DNA from: an uncultured Marmoricola sp.
Lineage (GTDB): Bacteria > Actinomycetota > Actinomycetes > Propionibacteriales > Nocardioidaceae
Length of the DNA stretch: 64,000 nt
Assembly: GCA_937868075.1 (NCBI GenBank)
Contig: CALMLL010000121.1
Span: forward strand, 1-64,000
Direction of reading: 5' to 3'
Part shown: positions 17,564-26,641 of the stretch, piece after piece
How positions within the stretch are numbered: position 1 is the stretch's first letter
Layout: the number at the start of each line of letters is the position of its first letter
Notes under the pieces: generated by a model
Database searches by the model: none
The model's input: the letters and a program-made list of their open reading frames with translations, nothing else
What the model was told of the DNA's origin: nothing
Program-made: the position numbers and the translations under genes

Positions 17564-18895
17564 ATGCCGTCACGCCGTGCCTCTACTCGCCGGGCCGTTG
17601 TCCGGCTTGCTGCCCCTGCCGCCTTATGTGTGGCTCTGTCCGCCTGCTCGCTGATCGGCACCGGATCGGTTGAGCCACCCAAAGCCGGCACGGGCAAGGC
17701 GTCGGGCTCCGTGACGGTCTGGGACTACTACGGATCGGCGACCCCGATCAAGCCGGCGATCGCCGCGTTCGAGAAGGCTCACCCCGAGATCAAGGTCAAC
17801 TACCAGGCCTACGACTACGACACGATGCAGGACAAGCTTTCGGTATCGATCTCCTCCGGCAGTGCGCCCGACCTCGCGACCGCGGACATGACCTGGGTGC
17901 CGACGTACGCCGCCAACGGCGCACTCGCAGATCTGAGCAAGATCTCCGGAGGCAAGGTCAACGGGCAACCGATCGAGGAGCAGTACACCCCCGGCGGGCT
18001 GGCCGCGATGAGCTACCAAGACCACTACGTGACCGCGCTCTACGACTTCGATGCCTACGCGCTGTACTACCGCAAGGACATCCTGGACAAGAAGCACCTC
18101 CAGGTGCCCAAGACCTGGGACGAACTGCGATCGGTGTCTGCGGCCATGGCCGAGGACACCAATGGTGACGGCAAGCCGGACAAGTACGCCCTCCAGGTGC
18201 TCCCAGACACGTTCCACTACGCGCAGTTGCTCTTCCAGAACGGTGGCGCGATCTTGAGCCCGGACCAGTCGAAGGCTGCGTTCGGCTCGACGGCCGGGGT
18301 GTCAGCACTGGAGTACATGAAGTCCCTGCTCACCAGCGGTGGCGGGCTCTACTGGGGAGTCGAGCAGGGTGACTCGACCGGGCTGCCCGGGATCAAGGAC
18401 GAACGCATCGGGATGTTCCTCAATGGCCCCTACATGATGGGGGTGCTCAAGGACGGCGCCAAGGAACAGTCGGGTCGATGGGCGGTTGCTCCCGCGCCGT
18501 ACTCTCAGCAGCCCGGTAGCTACCTCGGTGGCACCGGATTGGTGATCCCCACATCCGCGCCGAACCCTTCGGCGGCCTGGGTGCTCGCGCAGTTTCTCCT
18601 CCAGCCCAAGCAACAGGAGTTGGTCTACACCAAGGCCGGAGCCGCGCCGGCAACCACAGCAGCACTCGCCAGCCCCGTGCTCTCCGCACCAGACCCCTAC
18701 TTCGGGGGCGTGAGCGAGTTCCCGGTGTTCCGCACGGCCATGTCCACCGCATCCCCGTTCCCCTACGTGGCTAGTTGGCCCGACATCGACACCGCCCTGA
18801 CCGATGCCGTCACGGCCGTCCTGATCAACAAGGCCACACCCGGGCAGGCTCTTGATAAGGCCGCCAGCAGGGTCGACAGTGCACTGGCCCGTTGA
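17564..18895 (+). CDS. Sugar ABC transporter substrate-binding lipoprotein (family 1)
   Basis: A 443-aa lipoprotein with an Arg-rich start, hydrophobic segment and lipobox L-S-A-C (Cys28). The mature part is a two-lobed family 1 binding protein: V-T-V-W-D-Y-Y-G-S near the start, F-E-K-A-H-P-E-I-K-V-N-Y-Q, P-D-L-A-T-A-D-M-T-W and Y-Y-R-K-D-I-L. It captures an oligosaccharide, presumably produced by the secreted glycosidase, and delivers it to the two permeases that follow. No ATPase gene is in the locus; as usual for actinobacterial sugar importers, a shared MsiK-type ATPase elsewhere is probable. Confidence 0.93.
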   Translation: MPSRRASTRRAVVRLAAPAALCVALSACSLIGTGSVEPPKAGTGKASGSVTVWDYYGSATPIKPAIAAFEKAHPEIKVNYQAYDYDTMQDKLSVSISSGSAPDLATADMTWVPTYAANGALADLSKISGGKVNGQPIEEQYTPGGLAAMSYQDHYVTALYDFDAYALYYRKDILDKKHLQVPKTWDELRSVSAAMAEDTNGDGKPDKYALQVLPDTFHYAQLLFQNGGAILSPDQSKAAFGSTAGVSALEYMKSLLTSGGGLYWGVEQGDSTGLPGIKDERIGMFLNGPYMMGVLKDGAKEQSGRWAVAPAPYSQQPGSYLGGTGLVIPTSAPNPSAAWVLAQFLLQPKQQELVYTKAGAAPATTAALASPVLSAPDPYFGGVSEFPVFRTAMSTASPFPYVASWPDIDTALTDAVTAVLINKATPGQALDKAASRVDSALAR

Positions 18896-19814
18896 CGCCA
18901 CCGCGACCCAGTCACCGACGGGTACGCGCTCAACCAGGTCAAGGCGTCGTCGACCCACTCGGCTGACCCGCCAAGTCGGGGTGGCCTACGTGCTGATCGC
19001 CCCGGCCTTGCTCTTCAGCGGGGCGTTCTTCTTCTTGCCGATGGCCCTCTCGCTGCTCTGGAGCTTCACCGACTACAACGGCCTACAACCGTTCACCTGG
19101 GCAGGCCTGGCCAACTACACCGACCTGCTGTCCGACCCGGTCTTCTTGCGGGCGTGCTGGAACACCGTCGTCTTCGGCGTGGTGACCATGACGATCGGGC
19201 CCCTACTCGGGCTGCTCTCCGCGCTGATGCTCAACCAGCGAATCCCGGCCCGGGCGTTCTTCAGGGCGGTCTACTTCGTGCCGGTGACCACCTCGCTCGT
19301 CGTGGTCTCGACGATGTGGAAGATGCTGCTCAACGATCAGGGCCTCCTCAACAAACTCATCGTGGCGGTCGGTCTCCAACCCCATGACTGGCTCTCCGAC
19401 CCCGGCACAGCGCTCTACGCCGTGAGCGCCGCCAGCATCTGGCAGGGCTTCGGGTTCGAGACGGTGGTCTTTCTCGCCGCCCTTCAGTCGCTGCCCTCTG
19501 AGCTCTACGACGCCTCAGCGGTCGACGGGGCAGGGCCGATCCACCAGTTCTGGCACATCACGCTGCCTGGGCTGCGTCCAACCATGGTGTTCGTCTACGT
19601 CGTCGGCATCATCGGCGCTTTCCAGGCATTCGACCAGGTGTTCGTGATGACTCAAGGCGGGCCGATCAACTCAACGACGACAGTGGTCTATTACTTGGTC
19701 CAGCGCTTCCAGGCGCTCGACCTCGGGCACGCGTCAGCCACGGCGTACCTCCTGGTCCTGACCCTGGGTCTGTTGTCCTTCATCCAACTGCGACTGGGCA
19801 AGAGGTTCGCCTGA
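18879..19814 (+). CDS. Sugar ABC transporter permease (MalF type)
   Basis: Inner-membrane permease of 311 aa with six membrane segments. The ABC-ATPase contact (EAA) motif is Y-D-A-S-A-V-D-G-A-G-P. Start chosen at the GTG at 18879, which overlaps the end of the binding-protein gene; a cytosolic Arg-rich stretch precedes the first segment. Upstream in-frame TTG is less likely. Pairs with the next permease (overlap of 1 bp). Confidence 0.92.
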   Translation: MHWPVDATATQSPTGTRSTRSRRRRPTRLTRQVGVAYVLIAPALLFSGAFFFLPMALSLLWSFTDYNGLQPFTWAGLANYTDLLSDPVFLRACWNTVVFGVVTMTIGPLLGLLSALMLNQRIPARAFFRAVYFVPVTTSLVVVSTMWKMLLNDQGLLNKLIVAVGLQPHDWLSDPGTALYAVSAASIWQGFGFETVVFLAALQSLPSELYDASAVDGAGPIHQFWHITLPGLRPTMVFVYVVGIIGAFQAFDQVFVMTQGGPINSTTTVVYYLVQRFQALDLGHASATAYLLVLTLGLLSFIQLRLGKRFA

Positions 19815-20671
19815 TGAGTCGCACAAGCCGACCGAGCCCCTGGCGGGTGGCACTGATCACCATCTTGGTGGTCTCGTGCGTGGTGACGCTGGCCCCCTTC
19901 GCCTGGACGATCGCCACATCGTTGAAGCGCCCCGAGGACGTCTTTGCCCCAGGGAGCGGGTTGATCCCCCACCCGGCGACGCTTGCCGGCTATCGCGATG
20001 TCTTCACGCTCGTGCCGTTCGGCCACTACCTCCGCAACAGCGTCGTGGTGAGCATCGCCATCGTGGGCTGCAACGTGTTGTTCGACACGGCCGCGGCCTA
20101 CGCCTTCGCCAAACTGGAGTTTCCCGGCAAGTCGGTGCTGTTCGGCCTGCTTCTGGTGACCCTGATGGTGCCGATGCAGGTCAACCTCATCCCGCTCTAC
20201 CGGATCATGGTCGAGTTGCACGGGGTCTCCCCGCACCTGGGCGCGAACACTTTGTCGGGGGTGATCTTGCCGTCCGCGGTCCAGGTCTTCGGGATCTTCT
20301 TGATGCGCCAGTTCTTCGCCAGCATCCCCGACAGCATCCTCGAGGCCGCTCGGATCGACGGGGCCGGCGAGTTGACCATCCTGCGACGCATCGTCTTTCC
20401 CCTTGCGGCACCCGGCATCGCCACCTTGACGATCTTCACGTTCCTGTCCGCATGGAACGACTTCCTCTGGCCGCTGATCGTCGGTGGCACCGACGCGTCT
20501 CGGACACTGCCCGTCGGGCTGGCGTTGCTGGCCCGCAAGAACACCATCAACTGGCCCGACACCATGGCCGGAGCCGTGATCACCGCACTACCGATGATCG
20601 TCATCTTCGTGGCGATGCAACGCCGGTTCATCGAAGGTCTCACGGCCGGCTCAGGGAAGGACATTCAATGA
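19814..20671 (+). CDS. Sugar ABC transporter permease (MalG type)
   Basis: Second permease, 285 aa, six membrane segments. EAA loop L-E-A-A-R-I-D-G-A-G-E-L-T-I-L-R-R-I-V-F-P is intact. The start overlaps the first permease stop (TGATG) and the end overlaps the SIS gene (ATGA), so translation is coupled through the operon. Confidence 0.94.
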   Translation: MSRTSRPSPWRVALITILVVSCVVTLAPFAWTIATSLKRPEDVFAPGSGLIPHPATLAGYRDVFTLVPFGHYLRNSVVVSIAIVGCNVLFDTAAAYAFAKLEFPGKSVLFGLLLVTLMVPMQVNLIPLYRIMVELHGVSPHLGANTLSGVILPSAVQVFGIFLMRQFFASIPDSILEAARIDGAGELTILRRIVFPLAAPGIATLTIFTFLSAWNDFLWPLIVGGTDASRTLPVGLALLARKNTINWPDTMAGAVITALPMIVIFVAMQRRFIEGLTAGSGKDIQ

Positions 20672-21756
20672 ACGCACCCGATCAACACCTCGCCGGGGAA
20701 ACCGACGTGCTGCTGCAGGAGATCACCCAGCAGCCAGGCACCTTCCTGGAATCCTCGACCGGGCTCGGGGCGCAGACCGAGGTCCTCGAAGAGATGGCCA
20801 GCAAGATCCGGGACTCGGCCCAGCCCGTGGTCCTGACCGGGATGGGCAGCTCACTCGATGCCTGCCAGGCCGCGGCCAGCATGCTCGGTCGACTCGGCGT
20901 GCCGGTGCTCTCGATCAACACTGCCGAACTTGCCCACTTCCGAGTGGCCTCCCTGCGCCCAGGCACCTGCGTCATCGCGGTGAGTCAGTCCGGTCTGAGC
21001 GCCGAGGTAGTCCGGCTGGCCGAGTCGCTCTCGGCCGTGCCCGAGGTGTGGCTGGCCGGGATCACCAACGGACTGGACAACCCGCTGGCAGAGCGAGCGA
21101 GGGTGACATTGGACATGCGCGCCGGCCATGAGGTCGGCCCGGCCACCAAGACATTCACCGCCACGATGGTCGCGTTGCACGCTCTCTGCGCGATGCTCCC
21201 TGGGCGAAGGACTGCCCGCGAGGTCACCGACGAAGCGGCTGTGTTGGGACAGCGAGCCATGGAGGTGGCCCAGACCCAACTCGCCGAGCCGTACGGCCAT
21301 GGCGCCGATATCGCCCAACGCGTGGGGGATGCACCACATCTGGTGTTGCTGGGTCGCGGAGTCGGCCGGGCGGCCGCTGAGGTCGGTGCCCTGGTGCTCA
21401 AGGAAGCCTCGCGTACGGCGTGCGAGTGCATGGACGCCGCGGAGTTCCGGCACGGACCCCTCGAGCTCGCCGGCCCCACTCTGGCAGCGATCCTGGTGTC
21501 CCTCGAGCCCACGACCATCGAACTGGACCGCCGACTCCTCCACGACCTCGCCAGCCGGGGAGGACGGGTGCTCGCGATCGGCCAGGCCGACCCCGGCTCC
21601 GCAGTCGACCGCTTGGTCCTACCTCCGGTTGCCCCGTTGCTCGACGTCGCCCTCGCCTCGCTGCCGCTCCAGTTGCTGGCCTGGCACCGCGCACGCCACT
21701 CCGAGGGCGCTCCGGGAGAGTTCCTGATCGGCTCCAAAGTGACGACCCTCGAATGA
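20668..21756 (+). CDS. SIS-domain amino-sugar isomerase/deaminase (GlmS C-domain/AgaS-like)
   Basis: A 362-aa protein with two SIS sugar-phosphate-binding domains. The first has G-M-G-S-S-L-D-A and S-Q-S-G-L-S-A-E. The second ends with E-F-R-H-G-P-L-E-L, the Glu-x-x-His-Gly-Pro signature of GlmS isomerase domains and AgaS-type deaminases. No glutaminase domain is present. In a catabolic locus this points to conversion of an amino-sugar 6-phosphate (for example GlcN-6-P or GalN-6-P) into a ketose phosphate plus ammonia. ATGA overlaps on both sides. Specificity is inference; a plain isomerase remains possible. Confidence 0.87.
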   Translation: MNAPDQHLAGETDVLLQEITQQPGTFLESSTGLGAQTEVLEEMASKIRDSAQPVVLTGMGSSLDACQAAASMLGRLGVPVLSINTAELAHFRVASLRPGTCVIAVSQSGLSAEVVRLAESLSAVPEVWLAGITNGLDNPLAERARVTLDMRAGHEVGPATKTFTATMVALHALCAMLPGRRTAREVTDEAAVLGQRAMEVAQTQLAEPYGHGADIAQRVGDAPHLVLLGRGVGRAAAEVGALVLKEASRTACECMDAAEFRHGPLELAGPTLAAILVSLEPTTIELDRRLLHDLASRGGRVLAIGQADPGSAVDRLVLPPVAPLLDVALASLPLQLLAWHRARHSEGAPGEFLIGSKVTTLE

Positions 21757-23816
21757 CCAGCGAACCGAGCTTCGACCAGCCTCCGACGATGGGCGAGCAC
21801 TACCTCGTCACCTCCGGGCGGGCCTACGTGCCCGTCGGCGCCCATCTCGTGCCGCCCTCCGGTCCGGACTGGCCCTGGCGGGTGGGCCCCGCGGAGTTCG
21901 ACCGCGCCTTCGCCACCATGGCGGCGGCCGGCCTGACCACCGTGCGCATCGATGTCATCTGGGCGGCCCTCGAGCCTGAAGCGGGACGCATCGATCAAGC
22001 CCACCTCGACACGCTCGATGAGATTCTCGCTGCTGCCCGCCGTCACCGGCTCTGGCTGCACCCGGCGCTCTTCGTCGGGGGTGAGGTGGGCGACGCCGTG
22101 TGGGAGCCGGACTGGGTGCAAGGGCGCAATCCCCACAACGACTCCACGCTGCTCCAACTGCAACACCAACACGCCGCAGCTCTTGCACACCGCTGGAGCC
22201 AGCAGCCGGGGATCATCGCGTGGGACCTCAGCGACGAGCCCCCTGCCTGGCTGCACCAGGCGACGACGACGGACCAGGACGCCGAGGCGTGGGTGCGCTT
22301 GCTCGCAGACGCGCTGCGAGAGCACGACCCCGGACGGCTCGTCACCGTAGGCACGGCCTCCCAGGAGGTCGATCACGGACCCTTCCGCGCCGATGTGGTC
22401 GCGCCTCAGTTGGACTTCGCGTGCGTCCACCCCTATCCGATCTACTCGCCGGAGCTCTATCCCGACGACCTTCTCTCGGTCCGGATGACCCACGCCGGGG
22501 CGTTCGAAACGGCCTTGGCTGCCGGTGCTGGGCGTCCCGTGATGATCCACGAATACGGCGCTTCGAGCACCCAGTTCGATCCCGACGAGATCGCCGCCTA
22601 CGACCGGCTGTTGTGTTGGGCCGGGTTCGGGCGAGGCGCCATCGGCTTCTATGCCTGGTGCTGGAGCGACGCCGAGCCGTCGGCGTACTCACGGGCTCCA
22701 TACGTACGGATGCCGCACGAGACCCAGTTCGGCGCCACCACTCATGACTTCCGCCCCCGGCCCCGTCTGGAGGTGTTGTCGGAGCTGGCCGCAGCCATGG
22801 CTGCGCTGGATGTCGACACGTACGCCGGGCACGGACCACTCACGCAAGCCGGTCTGATGGTTCCGTATGAGTACGCCCACCCCTACGACCCCGCGTCCTA
22901 CGGACTGGACGCGGAGCCCGCCGGACCGTATCTCCCTGCCGAGCGCGCTTGGTACCCGGACCGAGACGTGAAGCCGCTGATCCGAGCCTGGCTCAACGAG
23001 TTCGTCTTGGCCGCGCGCGCCGGGGTCTGCGTCGAGTTCCCCCGCGAACGCCTCGACCACGTCTGGCCGGACCTCCCGTTGCTGCTGGCACCGGCGCCGC
23101 TCACCTCGACGACGAGCTCGCTCTTACACCTGCGCACGTCGTGGTGGTCAGGGGCTGCGGACTTCCACGACCGTGGCGGAGTCCTCTACATCTCGCTCTC
23201 CGCGGAAACCGCGATCCCCGACCTCGATGCCCTGGCCGGGGTCCGCGTGGTCGGCCGAGCCCCGGTCGAGAGCCACGTGCACCTGCACTTCACTGCCGCC
23301 TTCGGGACCCTGGTCGCCGGCGACGTGCTCAGCGTCCCTGCGGGGCGTGCTGACCTTCACGGTCGGGGGGTTCGCCTCAAGGTCGAGGACGCCGAGGTCC
23401 TTGCCGTTGATTCGCACGGCAACCCAGCGCTGACTCGGGTACGCCGCGGCACCGGCTACACGGTCGTCTGCGCCTACCCGGTCGAGATCCTGCTCGCTGA
23501 CGTCCCCGACGCCCACGGCCCCGAGGACCCCTGGTGGCAGGTGCTACATGGCCTCGCCGACCTGGCCGGCATCGTTCCTCTCGCCGGTGTCGAGCACCCG
23601 GACCTCACGACCGGGCTCCTCCACGGCAGTGGTGGCGGCACCCTCGTCGTCACGAACCACGGCTCGGCGTCGGTGCGCACTACGGTCCGACTGCCCCAAG
23701 ACGCCGCGCCGGCCTCGGGCCCGCAACTCGTTGGTTCGTCCTTCGATCCCGAGTCACTCGGACTGGAGATCGCAGGACATGCCGCCGCCTTGATCACGTG
23801 GAACCGACGCATCTAG
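21753..23816 (+). CDS. Cytosolic clan GH-A (GH5/42-like) glycoside hydrolase
   Basis: A 687-aa intracellular glycosidase (no signal peptide). The N-terminal TIM barrel (about 15-380) shows the GH-A acid/base I-A-W-D-L-S-D-E-P-P (E162), H-P-Y-P-I-Y (226-231), nucleophile M-I-H-E-Y-G-A (E267) and aromatic strand F-Y-A-W-C-W. The C-terminal 300 residues look beta-rich with a glutamine-amidotransferase-like or trimerisation-type middle region followed by a beta-sandwich. The start overlaps the SIS stop (ATGA); the frame is open upstream inside the SIS gene, but that is not used. Likely cleaves the imported oligosaccharide; GH family and linkage are not assigned. Confidence 0.85.
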   Translation: MTSEPSFDQPPTMGEHYLVTSGRAYVPVGAHLVPPSGPDWPWRVGPAEFDRAFATMAAAGLTTVRIDVIWAALEPEAGRIDQAHLDTLDEILAAARRHRLWLHPALFVGGEVGDAVWEPDWVQGRNPHNDSTLLQLQHQHAAALAHRWSQQPGIIAWDLSDEPPAWLHQATTTDQDAEAWVRLLADALREHDPGRLVTVGTASQEVDHGPFRADVVAPQLDFACVHPYPIYSPELYPDDLLSVRMTHAGAFETALAAGAGRPVMIHEYGASSTQFDPDEIAAYDRLLCWAGFGRGAIGFYAWCWSDAEPSAYSRAPYVRMPHETQFGATTHDFRPRPRLEVLSELAAAMAALDVDTYAGHGPLTQAGLMVPYEYAHPYDPASYGLDAEPAGPYLPAERAWYPDRDVKPLIRAWLNEFVLAARAGVCVEFPRERLDHVWPDLPLLLAPAPLTSTTSSLLHLRTSWWSGAADFHDRGGVLYISLSAETAIPDLDALAGVRVVGRAPVESHVHLHFTAAFGTLVAGDVLSVPAGRADLHGRGVRLKVEDAEVLAVDSHGNPALTRVRRGTGYTVVCAYPVEILLADVPDAHGPEDPWWQVLHGLADLAGIVPLAGVEHPDLTTGLLHGSGGGTLVVTNHGSASVRTTVRLPQDAAPASGPQLVGSSFDPESLGLEIAGHAAALITWNRRI

Positions 23817-23833
23817 GCGAGGTTTCGGGGGGC

Positions 23834-24565
23834 TCACACCGCAGGAGTCGTCGCCACCTGGTCAGAGCCAGGGACACCCACATCGCGACGGCGAGCCCGG
23901 ATGAGCAGGGCGACAGCACAGGTGGGGATCCACAGGGTCCACCCGAAGAGTCCGGCGAACCACGCGTACGCCAGCGGTCCTAGTGCCAGGGCAACACCCA
24001 CCGTGCCGATCGCGCCGGCCATTGCCAGCGCCAGCCCTGCCCAGCAGAGCCACCTGGGGAGTACGCCCGACGTGCGGGCGGCCAAGGACGAGGCCGCCAT
24101 CAGCATCACAACGTGGACCATGGCCAGGTCTCCCCAGAGGTGGCTCACGTTGGTGAGCGCATACCACGTAGTGAGGGCACCGTCGCTTACCCGGGTCAGG
24201 GAGGTCCCGTCGAGTGCCTGGACACTGACGTTGGCGTCGATGGCGGCCGTCAACCAGTGCCAGACCGCCACCAACGCTCCGGAGGCAACGATCAAAGGGG
24301 GCCACACCGAGGCCCCGATGCGGATCGTCACCAACCTGGCCAGGCAAGCACAGAAGATGAGGATCGCCGGTCCGGCAACGGCGGCGGCGAGTGCCGAGGC
24401 ATGCAGGGCCGAGGCGTTCTCGGTGTAGTAGGCCCGGACCTGGCTGGCGGTCGCGGTCTCAACGGCCGGGCCGTCCGGCGGCACCACGAAGAGCAGAAGG
24501 AAGTAGACGATTGCGGCGAGCGCCGCTGCACGGCTAAGGACGCTGTAGGAGCGGATGGTCTGCAT
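23834..24565 (-). CDS. Multipass membrane protein of unknown function
   Basis: A 243-aa protein with about six hydrophobic segments, beginning M-Q-T-I-R-S-Y-S-V-L-S-R-A-A-A-L. An extracytoplasmic loop (about residues 28-50) follows segment one and a charged tail ends A-R-R-R-D-V-G-V. It resembles small DUF4386-like integral membrane proteins, but no family is firmly recognised. It ends 17 bp after the convergent glycosidase and is divergent from the two-component system, a typical position for a regulated target or accessory (inference). Confidence 0.7.
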   Translation of the reverse strand: MQTIRSYSVLSRAAALAAIVYFLLLFVVPPDGPAVETATASQVRAYYTENASALHASALAAAVAGPAILIFCACLARLVTIRIGASVWPPLIVASGALVAVWHWLTAAIDANVSVQALDGTSLTRVSDGALTTWYALTNVSHLWGDLAMVHVVMLMAASSLAARTSGVLPRWLCWAGLALAMAGAIGTVGVALALGPLAYAWFAGLFGWTLWIPTCAVALLIRARRRDVGVPGSDQVATTPAV

Positions 24566-24662
24566 GAGTGGAGGTTGACCGTCCACAGGGCAGCCGCGCA
24601 TCGACCCCACGGCTGGAACGCGGTTCCACCCCAAGACTGAAGACGCCGGGGCGTGGGCTCTG

Positions 24663-24668
24663 TACCGT
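24663..24668 (+). promoter_or_regulatory. -10 hexamer TACCGT of a leaderless kinase transcript
   Basis: TACCGT, 6 nt, then the GTG start of the sensor kinase at 24675. Confidence 0.5.
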
Positions 24669-24674
24669 CGCTTC

Positions 24675-25796
24675 GTGGACGCTCTGCGCCGGCTTCGCGG
24701 GATGGACTGGTTGCTGGCTGCGCTCCTCCTAGTCGGCGGCGGCATCGAGTTGCTGGTGGGTTCCTCCCCGCCCGAGCCGTGGTGGCAGGCGGCGTACGTA
24801 ACCGGCGCATCCCTTGCCATCGTGCTTCGGCGGATCGCTCCCGTGTGGTCGGCAGGGGCATTTCTCCTGGCGAGCGTCGGGGTCTCGTTGCTGTCAACGC
24901 CGTACCAGATGTTGTCGATCGGGGTCGCCTTCACGGTGCTGCCGTTCTTCTACGCCGCCGAGCTGTCCGGGCGGCGCCTGGCCTTGGTGCTCACCATGCT
25001 CGTGGCCGCCGTCGCCGTGCGTAGCGCTGCCGACCCACTCGAGGACTGGGGTGCCGCGGCGGCTGACCAGGGATTCGTCGCACTGGCGGCAGCGGCGGGA
25101 AGCGTGGTGTGGCACTACCGTCGTCGTGTCGAGCAGGTGGCCAAGTCCGCCTCACTCCGCATTGACGACGCGATCGCGCTGGAGCGTGGGTGGATGGCAC
25201 GCGAACTTCACGACATCATCGGCCACGGCATCGGCGTGATGATCATCCAGGCGGACTCGGCACGACACGTGCTTGCACCGGGCAACGATGAGGTTCATCG
25301 AGCATTGGTCGCCATCGAGAAAACAGGACGGGAGTCGCTGCGCGACATGCGCCGACTGCTGGACCTTCTACGTGAGGACGACGCCGAAGGCGCCCGGCTG
25401 GACCCCACGCCGCGCATGGGAGATCTCGACGATCTGGTCCAAGCGGTACGCCGTACCGGGCTTCCGGTGGATCTCACCATCGACGGCGACCGAGCAGACG
25501 TCGTACACGGAGTGGCGCTGACCGCGTTCCGCGTCGTTCAGGAGGCGCTCACCAACGTGCTCAGGCACGCTGGTCCAGCACACGCCCGGGTGGTGGTGCG
25601 CTATGGAGCGCACGACATCGCCGTCGAGGTCTCTGACGACGGTCGGCTACGGCCAGCGAGGTCCGCCAATGCCCGAGGACTGATCGGTCTGGGCGAGCGG
25701 GTCCGGTTGTACGGCGGCACTCTGACGGCCGGACCAGAAGGTTCGCAATGGGTCGTCCGAGCGACCCTGCCCCTGGACGGGTCGGCTCTCCAATGA
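24675..25796 (+). CDS. Sensor histidine kinase (NarL-type, HisKA_3)
   Basis: A 373-aa membrane kinase. Four to five hydrophobic segments occupy residues 12-145 with almost no external domain, suggesting sensing within or at the membrane. Dimerisation/phosphoacceptor helix R-E-L-H-D-I-I-G-H (H179). The ATPase domain contains Q-E-A-L-T-N-V-L-R-H-A (N box), E-V-S-D-D-G and G-L-I-G-L-G-E-R-V. The start is a GTG with TACCGT at 6 nt. Overlaps the response regulator by 4 bp (ATGA). The stimulus is unknown. Confidence 0.93.
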   Translation: MDALRRLRGMDWLLAALLLVGGGIELLVGSSPPEPWWQAAYVTGASLAIVLRRIAPVWSAGAFLLASVGVSLLSTPYQMLSIGVAFTVLPFFYAAELSGRRLALVLTMLVAAVAVRSAADPLEDWGAAAADQGFVALAAAAGSVVWHYRRRVEQVAKSASLRIDDAIALERGWMARELHDIIGHGIGVMIIQADSARHVLAPGNDEVHRALVAIEKTGRESLRDMRRLLDLLREDDAEGARLDPTPRMGDLDDLVQAVRRTGLPVDLTIDGDRADVVHGVALTAFRVVQEALTNVLRHAGPAHARVVVRYGAHDIAVEVSDDGRLRPARSANARGLIGLGERVRLYGGTLTAGPEGSQWVVRATLPLDGSALQ

Positions 25797-26431
25797 TCAC
25801 GGTTCTGCTGGTCGACGATCAGCCTCTTGTCCGGGAAGGGTTCCGCCGCGTTCTGGATCGAGAACCCGGCTTCTCGGTGATGGCGGAAGCCGCCGACGGT
25901 GTCGAGGCCGTGCGTCTGGCCGGCGAACTTGAACCTGATGTGGTGGTCATGGATATCCGGATGCCGAAGATGGATGGTCTGGCCGCGACCAAGGCCATCC
26001 TCGAAACCGACACGCACACCAAGGTCATTGTGCTGACCACCTTCGACCTCGACGAGTACGTCTTCATGGCCCTGCAGGCCGGCGCCTCGGGCTTCATGTT
26101 GAAGGACTCCCCGATCGACCAACTCGTCACCGCGATCCGACTCGTGGCCCAGGGTGACGCGATGCTGTCTCCGGCGGTCACCAAGCGCGTCATCGCCGCC
26201 TTCGTTCGCCATCGGCGGTCAACTCCGTCGCTCGACCTGACGCGTCTTACCCCTCGCGAACACGACGTCATCCGGGTGCTCGTCACCGGCGCGACCAACG
26301 CCGAGATCGCCGCCGAACTCTGGGTCACCGAAGCAACCGTCAAGAGCCACATCCGCTCGATGCTGACCAAGGCCGGGCTTCGTGACCGCACTCAGTTGGT
26401 GATCGCGGCGTACGAGAACGGGCTGGCCTGA
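25793..26431 (+). CDS. NarL/LuxR family response regulator
   Basis: A 212-aa regulator: receiver domain with acidic D-D (8-9), phosphoacceptor D54 in V-M-D-I-R-M-P, and the conserved Lys in F-M-L-K-D. The C-terminal LuxR helix-turn-helix has L-T-P-R-E-H-D-V and T-N-A-E-I-A-A-E-L-W-V-T-E-A-T-V-K-S-H. Translationally coupled to the kinase. Candidate target is the divergent membrane-protein gene. Confidence 0.95.
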   Translation: MITVLLVDDQPLVREGFRRVLDREPGFSVMAEAADGVEAVRLAGELEPDVVVMDIRMPKMDGLAATKAILETDTHTKVIVLTTFDLDEYVFMALQAGASGFMLKDSPIDQLVTAIRLVAQGDAMLSPAVTKRVIAAFVRHRRSTPSLDLTRLTPREHDVIRVLVTGATNAEIAAELWVTEATVKSHIRSMLTKAGLRDRTQLVIAAYENGLA

Positions 26432-26504
26432 TCGGCTCCAAGAGACTGCCGCTCGGGGCGCTTCTCGGGCCGGCTTTGACTGCACAGGCCCCTGACCAGC
26501 GGGT

Positions 26505-26581
<77 letters not shown>

Positions 26582-26641
26582 AAGCGCCTCGCGGCGCGGT
26601 GAGAAAAGTACCACCGGACCGGCGGTGACCTCGAATCGGGA

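Noticed and set aside
19876..20667. Upstream extension of the SIS-domain frame within the permease gene
   Set aside because: Out-of-frame shadow of the MalG-type permease; the SIS protein begins at the ATGA overlap at 20668.
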